Assembly: GCA_947054185.1 (NCBI GenBank) | Contig: CAMRVW010000036.1 | Location: forward strand, 1 to 15,414 | Length of the DNA: 15,414 nucleotides | Direction of reading: 5' to 3' | Source of the DNA: an uncultured Rikenellaceae bacterium | GTDB lineage: Bacteria > Bacteroidota > Bacteroidia > Bacteroidales > Rikenellaceae | Part shown: one piece after another, positions 1-6,665 of the stretch | Layout: each line of letters opens with the position of its first letter | Position numbering within the stretch: the first letter of the stretch is position 1 | Position numbers and translations under genes: made by a program | The notes under the pieces: generated by a model | Seen by the model: the letters and a program-made list of their open reading frames with translations, nothing else | Databases searched by the model: none | Told to the model about the DNA's origin: nothing

Positions 1-236
1 TCGGAGCTGCTCCACCCGCCGCCACGACTGACGGTACTGCTGTTTATGAGAGTCTGGAACTCATCTTTGGTCGGCAGACGGTAACCATCGGGGCATGGAT
101 GGGTGTTCCAATTGGACGGATATGTGGACGTGTTCCATGACCCGCTTGGAGTCGACGACTTCGGGTCGGTTGTGGTCCAGGCCACATTGATGCCCGCGCA
201 AAAAACGGCCATGTCGATGCCCGCACAAAAAAACAG
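1..236 (-). pseudogene. FISUMP-domain (lectin-like) gene fragment, 5'-side part, runs off the left edge
   Basis: Read on the minus strand, the frame open from 236 to 1 has a typical FISUMP (Fibrobacter succinogenes major paralogous domain) opening: N-V-A-W-T-T-T, a Ser/Thr/Pro-rich linker, then W-N-T-H-P-C-P-D-G-Y-R-L-P-T-K-D-E-F and a Gly/Ser-rich stretch at the window edge. Such domains usually sit at the C-terminus of exported Bacteroidales surface proteins. No convincing start exists: a TGA at 237-239 closes the frame, and the only internal ATG (210-212) gives no signal peptide. Just upstream the DNA carries 27/28-nt repeats that would encode I-N/D-V/M-T/A-V-F-C-A-G in one frame if the A7 tract (227-233, plus strand) were A6 like its sister at 200-205. 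I therefore call it broken or 5'-truncated. The domain call is fairly sure; the pseudogene status is less so because the rest lies outside the window. Confidence 0.6.
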
Positions 237-244
237 TCACATTG
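180..244 (-). repeat. Short tandem 27/28-bp repeats with A6/A7 tracts
   Basis: On the minus strand two consecutive units (ATCAATGTGACTG, T7, GTGCGGGC and ATCGACATGGCCG, T6, GCGCGGGC) are followed by a partial third, ATCAATGTGGCCTGG. The units are 28 and 27 nt long and differ in the length of the T run, which shifts the reading frame between them. They lie directly 5' of the recognisable FISUMP coding segment. Confidence 0.6.
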
Positions 245-316
245 ATGTCCGAGCCACCGCATCGTACATGTAATATTTCATAAAACCACGAAGGGAACGA
301 AACTCATCTTTCGCTG

Positions 317-347
317 TTTCAATTAACGAATTTATGATGTATCTTTG
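317..347 (+). promoter_or_regulatory. Bacteroidetes-type promoter of dnaG
   Basis: TATCTTTG at 340-347 matches the Bacteroidetes -7 consensus TAnnTTTG. TTTC at 317-320, 19 nt upstream, is an imperfect -33 box. The dnaG ATG at 354 starts only 6 nt after the -7 box, so the transcript would be leaderless or nearly so. No other strong -7 box is seen in 245-340. Confidence 0.5.
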
Positions 348-353
348 CACATC

Positions 354-2456
354 ATGATAGACCAGTCGACCATAGACCGCATATACTCCGCCGCCAATAT
401 CGTCGAGATTGTCGGAGACTTCGTGACACTCAGGAAAAAGGGTGTCAACTATATGGCATGCTGTCCGTTTCATAACGAGAAGACCCCCTCTTTCGTGGTC
501 TCTCCTGCCAAAGGAGTGTTCAAGTGCTTCGGTTGCGGCAAGGCTGGCAATGCCGTCACTTTCGTCATGGAGCACGAGGGCCTGACCTATCCCGAGGCGC
601 TCAAGTTTATCGCCCGCCGTTACGGCATAGAGGTCGAAGAGCGTGTGCTCAACGACGAAGAGAAGAGAAAGAGCGACGCCCGCGACTCCATGATGGAGGT
701 CAACTCGTTCGCCGCCCAATACTTCACCTCACAACTGCACGACACCCCCGAGGGGCGCAACATAGGCCTCAGCTATTTCAAAGAGCGCGACCTCAAAGCG
801 GCCACACTCGAGAAATTCTCGCTCGGTTACTGCCCTGCCGGGGGTGACGCCTTCACGCGCAAGGCCCTCGAAGCGGGCTATAAGGAGGAGTTCCTCATAG
901 CCACGGGTCTGACCATAAAACGCGAATCTGGCGGTTACTGGGACCGTTTTGCCGGCCGTGTCATCTTCCCCGTGGTCTCTCTCTCGGGCCGTGTGATAGC
1001 TTTCGGCGGACGCACCCTGCGCAACGACAAGAAAACGGCCAAATACCTCAACTCCCCTGAAAGCGAGGTCTATCACAAAGGCAAAACCCTCTATGGCATA
1101 TATAACGCCAAAAAGAGCATCACCCGCGAGAACAGGTGCATACTGGTGGAGGGTTATATGGACGTGCTCTCGATGGTGCAGGCCGGCGTTGAAAACGTGG
1201 TGGCCTCGTCGGGCACATCTCTTACCACAGAGCAGATAAGGCTCATATCGCGCTTCACCAAAAACGTCACCGTCATATACGATGGCGACGCCGCGGGTAT
1301 CAAGGCATCGCTGCGAGGCATAGACATGATACTGGCAGAGGGCCTTAACGTGCGTTGCGTCAGCCTCCCCGACGGCGACGACCCCGACTCGTTCGCCCGC
1401 AGCCGCACCGCCGAAGAGCTCATCGACTATATCATAGCAAACGAGGTCGACTTCATAACGTTCAAGACCGGGCTGATGCTCGACGATGTCAAAGACGACC
1501 CCATGAGACGTGCCGAGGTCATCACCGACATAGTAAGGTCTATCGCCTCCATACCCGACAGCATAGCCAGGTCGGAGTTTGCCCGCAGTTGCGCCCGCAT
1601 GCTCGGCAGCGACGAACATCTTATAGCCACCGAGGTCGAACGACGCCGTCTGTCGGCCACCGACGGCAACCAGGGAGGCGAGGTGCTGAGAAACCGCTTA
1701 CGCAAAGAGCAGCTCGAGGGCAGCCGCACACCCGCACCCATAGAGGTCAGAAAGGTGTCGGCGCGCGAAGAGCTTGAGAAAGAGCTGATAACATACCTGC
1801 TGCGATACGGGTGTCGCAACTTCTATTTCGAGCAACGCGACGCGGGCGGCAACAGGCTCGAACCCATAAGCCTCAACGTTGCCGAGATAATAACCGAAGA
1901 GCTTGAATTGGACAACATAACCATCGAATCGCCGCTCTATAAGAAGCTCTTCGACTGCTATGTCGACATCATGAAAAACTCAGAGGGCGACCCCGCCTCT
2001 GACGACGCCTCGGCCACCGCTTCCGCCGATGTCTCAGCCGAGGCCCCCGATCTTCCCGCCGACCCTTCAGAGGCTGACAAAGTATCAGCCGACGACCCCG
2101 ACAGCAAGAGGCTCGCCCTTATGGTCAACAATTCCGATGCCGAGATAACAGGTTTTGTGGTCGACATGATGATGCGTTTCGAGAGCCGCAAGCCGAGCAA
2201 GATATGGTCGCGTTACGACGATGTTGTCGTGACCGAGGGCGACAACTTAGCCACAGCCGTACCCAAGGCCATTGCCCTGTATAAATTGGAGGTCATAAAC
2301 AACCTGATAGTATCTTTGTCGGCCCGGTTAGACTCTTACATGAGCGACAACGCCGACAGCGAACCCGACCGGGAGCACCTTATGCGCCTCTCAGAGCTGC
2401 GCGACCTTACCAACTCGCGCAAGCTGATATGCCAGAAATATTCAAGGATACTATAA
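354..2456 (+). CDS. dnaG: DNA primase DnaG
   Basis: Replicative primase that makes RNA primers for Okazaki fragments together with the DnaB helicase; 700 aa. The N-terminal CHC2 zinc-binding domain is complete, with ligands C37, H40, C58 and C61 around C-P-F-H-N-E-K-T-P-S-F. The Toprim catalytic core shows E-G-Y-M-D (E266) and D-G-D-A-A-G (D310, D312). I chose ATG 354 (M-I-D-Q-S-T-I-D-R-I), the usual Bacteroidales DnaG N-terminus, over an in-frame TTG at 345 that lies inside the promoter -7 box. The C-terminal helicase-interaction part is poorly conserved, as is normal. It contains a low-complexity Asp/Ala/Ser/Pro-rich insert at about residues 543-587. priA follows after 4 bp, so the two are probably cotranscribed. 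Confidence 0.97.
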   Translation: MIDQSTIDRIYSAANIVEIVGDFVTLRKKGVNYMACCPFHNEKTPSFVVSPAKGVFKCFGCGKAGNAVTFVMEHEGLTYPEALKFIARRYGIEVEERVLNDEEKRKSDARDSMMEVNSFAAQYFTSQLHDTPEGRNIGLSYFKERDLKAATLEKFSLGYCPAGGDAFTRKALEAGYKEEFLIATGLTIKRESGGYWDRFAGRVIFPVVSLSGRVIAFGGRTLRNDKKTAKYLNSPESEVYHKGKTLYGIYNAKKSITRENRCILVEGYMDVLSMVQAGVENVVASSGTSLTTEQIRLISRFTKNVTVIYDGDAAGIKASLRGIDMILAEGLNVRCVSLPDGDDPDSFARSRTAEELIDYIIANEVDFITFKTGLMLDDVKDDPMRRAEVITDIVRSIASIPDSIARSEFARSCARMLGSDEHLIATEVERRRLSATDGNQGGEVLRNRLRKEQLEGSRTPAPIEVRKVSAREELEKELITYLLRYGCRNFYFEQRDAGGNRLEPISLNVAEIITEELELDNITIESPLYKKLFDCYVDIMKNSEGDPASDDASATASADVSAEAPDLPADPSEADKVSADDPDSKRLALMVNNSDAEITGFVVDMMMRFESRKPSKIWSRYDDVVVTEGDNLATAVPKAIALYKLEVINNLIVSLSARLDSYMSDNADSEPDREHLMRLSELRDLTNSRKLICQKYSRIL

Positions 2457-2460
2457 GCGA

Positions 2461-4530
2461 ATGTATGTGACCGTCATACTCCCCCTGCCTCTGCGCGAGC
2501 TGCTCTCTTACCACGTGCCGCCCCACATGGAGCCCGATGTGCATGTGGGGTGTCGTGTGGCCGTGGAGCTTGGCGGCCGCAAGGTGCATGCGGGGCTTGT
2601 GATGGAGTGTCACGACGGCGAGGCTGCCGGTCTCAGTCTCCGTCCCATAGCCTCGGTGATAGACCCGGCACCCGTAATGACATCCCGTCAGATAGAGCTG
2701 TGGCGCTGGATAGCCGACTATTACATGTGCTCTTTAGGCGAGGTGATGCTCCACTTCCTGCCCGCCTCCATGAAGCTCGAACTGCTCAAAGACACCACCG
2801 ACGAGCTCTTCAGCCTCACGCCCGGCACCATAGGCTCGCGTCGCTTCTCGCAACTGGCCAAGCGTCAAAACGCCGAGCCCGTCACCGGCACACTGCCCGT
2901 ACTCACCGATGCACAGAGCCGGGCAGTGGCACAGATACGCGAATCGTTCGACAACCACCGTCCGGTGCTCCTCCACGGCGTATCGGGGGCAGGCAAGACA
3001 GAGATTTACATGCATCTTATGGCCGAGACGATAAAAAACGGCGGCACGGCCCTATTGCTCATACCTGAGCTGGCGTTGTCCACACAGCTGGTCGACCGTC
3101 TGTCGGCCCACTTCGCCAACACCATGACCCTCTATAACTCACGCAGCACCCCGGCCACACGGCAAGCGGTATATAACACCATACTGCACGGCGCAGGAGG
3201 GTCGCTCATCGTCGGCACCCGCTCGGTGGTGGCTCTGCCCTTCGAGCGACTCGACCTTATAGTCATAGACGAAGAGCAAGACGCCGGTTACAGGCAGACA
3301 GACCCCGCACCGCGATACAACGCCCGCGACGCCGCCATAATGCTCGGCCACATACACAAGGCCAAGACATTGCTCTCGACGGCCACACCATCTGTGGAGA
3401 GCTATCATAACGCCGTGACGGGCAAATATGCCATGGTGACCCTGCCGGTACGTTACAACGGCAAGCGCAACCCCAAAGTCACCGTCATAGACCGCCGCCT
3501 GATAGCCGTTCAAGAAAAACGCGAGCATGGATACAATGCCGACACCCGTTACCTCAGCCAATATCTGATAAGGCGCCTGGGCGAGACCATATCGGCAGGC
3601 GAGCAGGCCATACTTTTCCAGAACAGGCGCGGTTACAGCTCCCGCATGGAGTGTATGGAGTGCGGACACACACCCGAATGTCCCGACTGCAACGTCACAC
3701 TCACATATCACAAGGCCAAAGCACGGCTTGAGTGTCATTACTGCGGTTACTCCGTGCCCGCCCCCAAACAATGCCCCGCCTGCGGAAAATACACGCTCAC
3801 CACCGAGGGCATAGGCACGGAAAACATAGAGGAGAAGATAGCCGCATTCCTGCCCGAAGCCTGCATCGTAAGGCTCGACGCCGACATCACACGCTCCAAA
3901 CGTATGCTCAAAGAGGTGTTGCGCAAGATATCGTCACACGAGGCCGACATCATAATAGGCACACAGATGATAAGCAAGGGGTTTGATTTCGATAACATAG
4001 GCCTTGTGGGCGTCATAAACGCCGACAACCTGCTATGCTTTCCCGACTTCAGGGCCGCAGAACGTACATTTCAGCTCTTGGTGCAGACCGCCGGACGCAT
4101 GTGTCGCGGCTCTTCGCGCGGCGAGCTTATCATACAGAGCAGCCACGACATAGGACGCATCGTCGGCGATGTCATCAACTTCGATTATCTGTCAATGTAC
4201 AACCGCGAGATAGGCGACCGTCTCCGTTATCTATATCCCCCCTTCTCCCGCATAATATCAATAACGCTCAAACATCACGACCTTACACGTCTCGAGGAGG
4301 CCGCACGTCATCTGGCCGACGAGTGCCGACGCCTTTTCGGCAACCGTGCCGGCGACGTGGCCATACCCATGATAGACCGCATACGAGGGCAGTGGCTCAG
4401 AAGCATCACCGTCAAGATAGAACGCGGCGCCAACCTCTCCAGAGCCAAAAGCATGCTGCGGAAATCTCTCGACACCCTCTCGGCAACTCACCTCAAAGGC
4501 ATACGCATAAGCATCAATGCCGACCTGTAA
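2461..4530 (+). CDS. priA: Primosomal protein N' (PriA helicase)
   Basis: 3'-to-5' superfamily 2 helicase that restarts stalled or collapsed replication forks; 689 aa. The N-terminal 3'-end-binding region (V-T-V-I-L-P-L-P-L) is followed by the Walker A motif G-V-S-G-A-G-K-T-E (K179), the Walker B motif D-E-E-Q (D270-Q273), S-T-A-T-P-S (motif III), the two-zinc Cys cluster (C398, C401, C407, C410, C425, C428, C438, C441), G-T-Q-M-I-S-K-G-F-D-F, and motif VI Q-T-A-G-R-M-C-R. Two points are unusual. Walker B is DEEQ where most PriA proteins have DEEH, and the protein is shorter than the E. coli one (732 aa), as I recall. The start is 4 bp after the dnaG stop with no clear Shine-Dalgarno site. 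A perfect hairpin with a T5 tract lies about 120 bp beyond the stop. Confidence 0.96.
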   Translation: MYVTVILPLPLRELLSYHVPPHMEPDVHVGCRVAVELGGRKVHAGLVMECHDGEAAGLSLRPIASVIDPAPVMTSRQIELWRWIADYYMCSLGEVMLHFLPASMKLELLKDTTDELFSLTPGTIGSRRFSQLAKRQNAEPVTGTLPVLTDAQSRAVAQIRESFDNHRPVLLHGVSGAGKTEIYMHLMAETIKNGGTALLLIPELALSTQLVDRLSAHFANTMTLYNSRSTPATRQAVYNTILHGAGGSLIVGTRSVVALPFERLDLIVIDEEQDAGYRQTDPAPRYNARDAAIMLGHIHKAKTLLSTATPSVESYHNAVTGKYAMVTLPVRYNGKRNPKVTVIDRRLIAVQEKREHGYNADTRYLSQYLIRRLGETISAGEQAILFQNRRGYSSRMECMECGHTPECPDCNVTLTYHKAKARLECHYCGYSVPAPKQCPACGKYTLTTEGIGTENIEEKIAAFLPEACIVRLDADITRSKRMLKEVLRKISSHEADIIIGTQMISKGFDFDNIGLVGVINADNLLCFPDFRAAERTFQLLVQTAGRMCRGSSRGELIIQSSHDIGRIVGDVINFDYLSMYNREIGDRLRYLYPPFSRIISITLKHHDLTRLEEAARHLADECRRLFGNRAGDVAIPMIDRIRGQWLRSITVKIERGANLSRAKSMLRKSLDTLSATHLKGIRISINADL

Positions 4531-4566
4531 CCGAACTGCACCATCTATGACTGCCATTTATTTTGC

Positions 4567-4817
4567 TGACACTGCCTCCGGCGGCCCTTCCGGGGGAGGG
4601 GTCACGGACCCCGTTTTGAGATATTGAGGGAACAACTAAGGTATAAGTACGAAAGTTAGGAGTAAAGGTGTTTCGACTTGGGTCTCACACCTTTACTCCT
4701 AACTTTCGTTTTTGGCCCTGAGATTTTGTGTCTGAATGATATTCAAACATGGGCAATGACTCTCGCGTAAAGGGTGCTGAGGCAGGGCGGCAAACAATAA
4801 GGGCGGGGGCAAAATAT
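4567..4817 (+). repeat. Structured intergenic element, copy 1 (variable-stem hairpin element)
   Basis: This roughly 250-bp block is paired with 14974-15227. The first 47 nt are identical in both copies and hold a GC-rich hairpin with a perfect ggggtc-acg-gacccc stem-loop. A conserved tgagatattga...aactaagg...ataagtac segment follows, then a long perfect hairpin, then gttttt-ggccctg, g-tgtctgaatgatat, an acatgggc box and a tail ending gcaaaatat. The block begins 36 bp after the priA stop. It has no coding potential. It could be a structured RNA, a 3' processing/termination element, or a non-autonomous mobile repeat. Confidence 0.75.
4649..4714 (+). terminator. Terminator-like perfect 23-bp hairpin after priA
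   Basis: Arms 4649-4671 and 4687-4709 are perfectly complementary over 23 bp, with a 15-nt loop at 4672-4686 and a T run at 4709-4713. It could end the dnaG-priA transcript. The stem is longer and more AT-rich than most intrinsic terminators. It is the variable core of the repeated element. Confidence 0.6.
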
Positions 4818-4861
4818 CGGGGGCGTACCTAAGGCTGCGGTCGGCCTCATAGGATGCGGAT

Positions 4862-5400
4862 TCGAGGCCGGGAGAGTGATGAGCAGGATGTTGGCATGAC
4901 GGAGAGCGGCGCGGGGCCTGCGGAGGGCAAGGCGGGAGGATAATGTGCAGTTGTATCGTGCTTAAGTCACCGACCTATATACCGCTCTGCGGTATGCGGC
5001 CCTCCGTGGGGGAGGCTTCGGGCCGCTCGGGCTTTCGTTCCTCAGCCCGGAATAAGGAATAGTGTGCGGTGTTCGTTTCACTCAGACCGCCCTGCCGGGA
5101 ATGGTGGGCCGACATGCGGTCGGCCGCATCGGCGTGGAGGTCGAGGGCGCGGTGAAGTTCGGGCGTGGTGGATGAAAGGGACTGGCTGTACCTTGGATTG
5201 GCCGGGGTACCGTGACTTTGGCGTGGAGGAGCTTCGGGCCGAGCCTGGGGGGCAAGGTGTGAGGGTCTTGGGTGGCGGCGTGGTGCTTTAGTCACTGCAC
5301 TATAATAACCAAACGGGGTTACGGGCCTCTCGGGGGATTTTCTGCCCACCGCGAGGTGCGGCCCGTTGCGGCCTCGTTCCTCGGCCGTTTTGCGGGAACA
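4862..5400 (+). repeat. GC-rich compound repeat, unit 1 (boundaries approximate)
   Basis: First of two imperfect tandem units. Landmarks shared with unit 2 are gacggagagcggcg (4898), gctctgcggtRtgcggccct (4984), ataaggaatagtgtgcgg (5052), ggtcggccgcatcgg (about 5118) and gagctt-gggccgagcctggg (5229). Each reappears 572-615 bp later. Within the unit the motif around gctt-agtcac, tata and gctctgcgg occurs twice in diverged form (about 4961 and 5285), so the layout is A-B-A-B. No gene is seen here; long open frames on both strands are products of high GC. Confidence 0.7.
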
Positions 5401-5429
5401 AAAGCCATGCGGGGTAATAATGGGGCGCG

Positions 5430-5960
5430 GATTCGGGGTCAAGGGTGTGATGAGCAGTATTTTGGGTGTGACGGAGAGCGGCGTGGGGCCTGCGGAGGGC
5501 GAGGCGGGGAGATAATGAGAGGTGGCAGGGTGCTTTAATCACTGCGCTTATATATTGCTCTGCGGTGTGCGGCCCTCCGTGGGGCGGAGGCTCCGGGCCG
5601 CTCGGTACTCGTGGCCTCTTCCCGGAATAAGGAATTTGTGCTTACTCCACACTCCGTGTGTCGAGTATAAGGAATAGTGTGCGGTTTTTATTCCTCAGAC
5701 CGCAGGTCGGCCGCATCGGGGAGGAGGTCGATGGCGTGATGAGGTTCGGGCGTAATGTGTGAAAAAGACGGGCGGCACCTTGGGTTGGCCGGTACGTGCC
5801 TTTGGCCTGACGGAGCTTTGGGCCGAGCCTGGGAGGCAAGGCGGGAAAGTGATGTGTTTCACCGCCGTCCCTCAGTCACTGCGGTATATATTGCTCTGCG
5901 GGGTACGGGCCTCCGAGAGGGAGGGTCGGCTCGCCCAGGCCTCGTTTCTCGGTCGCCCTG
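5430..5960 (+). repeat. GC-rich compound repeat, unit 2 (boundaries approximate)
   Basis: Second unit of the tandem pair, with the same landmarks at 5470, 5557, 5667, about 5705 and 5813. The tcactgc-tata-gctctgcgg motif occurs near 5538 and 5876. It carries an internal insertion relative to unit 1 (about 5636-5666, ending just before ataaggaatag). After 5960, traces of the gcgggaa-aaagccatgcgggg segment (also at 5395) recur near 5966 and 6136. Confidence 0.7.
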
Positions 5961-6168
5961 ACGGTGTTGAAAGCTTTGCGGAGTAAAAGCCTTGTTGCAC
6001 GAAAGTCTTGCGACAAAAATGCTATATATTAAATGTTTTGGTGCGAAAGCCTGACAATCTGAGTATAACAATCGCGGCATTACTTGTATGTCATCTAAGT
6101 TCGTCCCGCCAGGTCTCGTGCCCGGACCGTTTTGCGGGAATGAAGGCCATGCGGGTGAAAGCCTGCGA

Positions 6169-6278
6169 GCCAAAAAATGCTGAGCACAAAAAACGTCTGT
6201 CCAAAAACGAAACAAAGACCGCGTCCCAAAATCTCGTGGCAGATATTGTCGCCCCAAAAGCCACACGAAGTAAAAAGG
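6169..6278. other. A-tract-rich stretch before the FISUMP fragment
   Basis: Six runs of 4-6 A on the plus strand are separated by about 10-25 nt, several preceded by CC or CAC (gcc-A6, gcac-A6, tcc-A5, tccc-A4, cccc-A4, gt-A5). The spacing is too irregular to call clean tandem repeats. It resembles the A6/A7 repeat beside the other FISUMP fragment at 180-244. No gene is supported. Confidence 0.35.
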
Positions 6279-6279
6279 C

Positions 6280-6525
6280 ATGCCACGCGGAAACATGTGG
6301 GAGGAAAACATATTACTCTATTCAGTTGAGTTTCCCGCTGTCGGTTACCGCGGCAGCGATTCGTCCGGTACGTTGGGCAATGCGGGTGCGAGCGGTCACT
6401 ATTGGTCGTCGGTTGCCAATGGTTCTAGCAACGCGTATTATCTGTGGTTCGATAGCAGTGATTTGTACGTGAGCAGTGGCCTCATTAAGCGTAACGGGTT
6501 TAGCGTGCGTTGTGTCCGCCAATGA
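6280..6525 (+). pseudogene. Orphan C-terminal FISUMP-domain fragment
   Basis: The 81-codon frame ends with the hallmark C-terminus of FISUMP/DUF1566-like proteins: F-P-A-V-G-Y-R (codons about 19-25), then G-H-Y-W-S-S, a Ser/Asn/Tyr-rich stretch (N-A-Y-Y-L-W-F-D-S-S), and the closing N-G-F-S-V-R-C-V-R-Q before TGA. An in-frame TAA lies 9 bp before the first ATG, and that ATG gives no signal peptide, so all upstream domain parts (W-T-T-T, C-P-x-G-Y-R-x-P-T) are missing. It is best read as a 3' remnant or a spare cassette of an exported lectin-like protein. It could still be transcribed as a small protein, but nothing supports that. Confidence 0.65.
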
Positions 6526-6633
6526 TTAATTCTTTGATTCTTATCCGAGGGGGCACGGACTTCTTTCTGATAGCCTGCCGCATAGGAGAAGAGGGAGAGT
6601 GACGGGCGACTCCTCATCCGGATAGAGCCATAT

Positions 6634-6663
6634 AAAAAAGACCCGGTCACCCGGGTCTTTTTT
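6634..6663. terminator. Bidirectional intrinsic terminator
   Basis: AAAAAAGACCCGG, loop tcac, CCGGGTCTTTTTT: a 13-bp perfect stem with an A run on one side and a T run on the other. It lies 2 bp beyond the stop codon of the minus-strand S9 peptidase gene and 108 bp after the FISUMP fragment, so it can stop transcription from both directions. The 108 bp before it (6526-6633) hold nothing else recognised. Confidence 0.92.
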
Positions 6664-6665
6664 GC

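Noticed and set aside
345..353. TTG start for dnaG at 345
   Set aside because: It sits inside the promoter -7 box, and ATG 354 gives the usual Bacteroidales DnaG N-terminus.
729..1619. 296-codon open frame on the minus strand inside dnaG
   Set aside because: It lies fully antisense to a well-conserved primase, shows no family motif, and is explained by the GC-rich codon pattern of the real gene.
4975..5442. 155-codon minus-strand open frame and other frames in the GC-rich repeat island
   Set aside because: Low-complexity Arg/Pro/Glu-rich product across a tandem repeat, different frames open in each copy, and no promoter or start context.
4861..5960. CRISPR array or insertion sequence as an explanation of the repeats
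   Set aside because: The repeats are long, diverged and unevenly spaced, with no short uniform repeat/spacer pattern, no transposase and no clear terminal inverted repeats.
6008..6060. tRNA or small RNA in the AT-rich patch after the compound repeat
   Set aside because: No cloverleaf, no conserved T-loop sequence and no terminator nearby.
6008..6472. 154-codon plus-strand open frame overlapping the FISUMP fragment
   Set aside because: It is in a different frame from the recognisable F-P-A-V-G-Y-R ... R-C-V-R-Q sequence and has no domain features.
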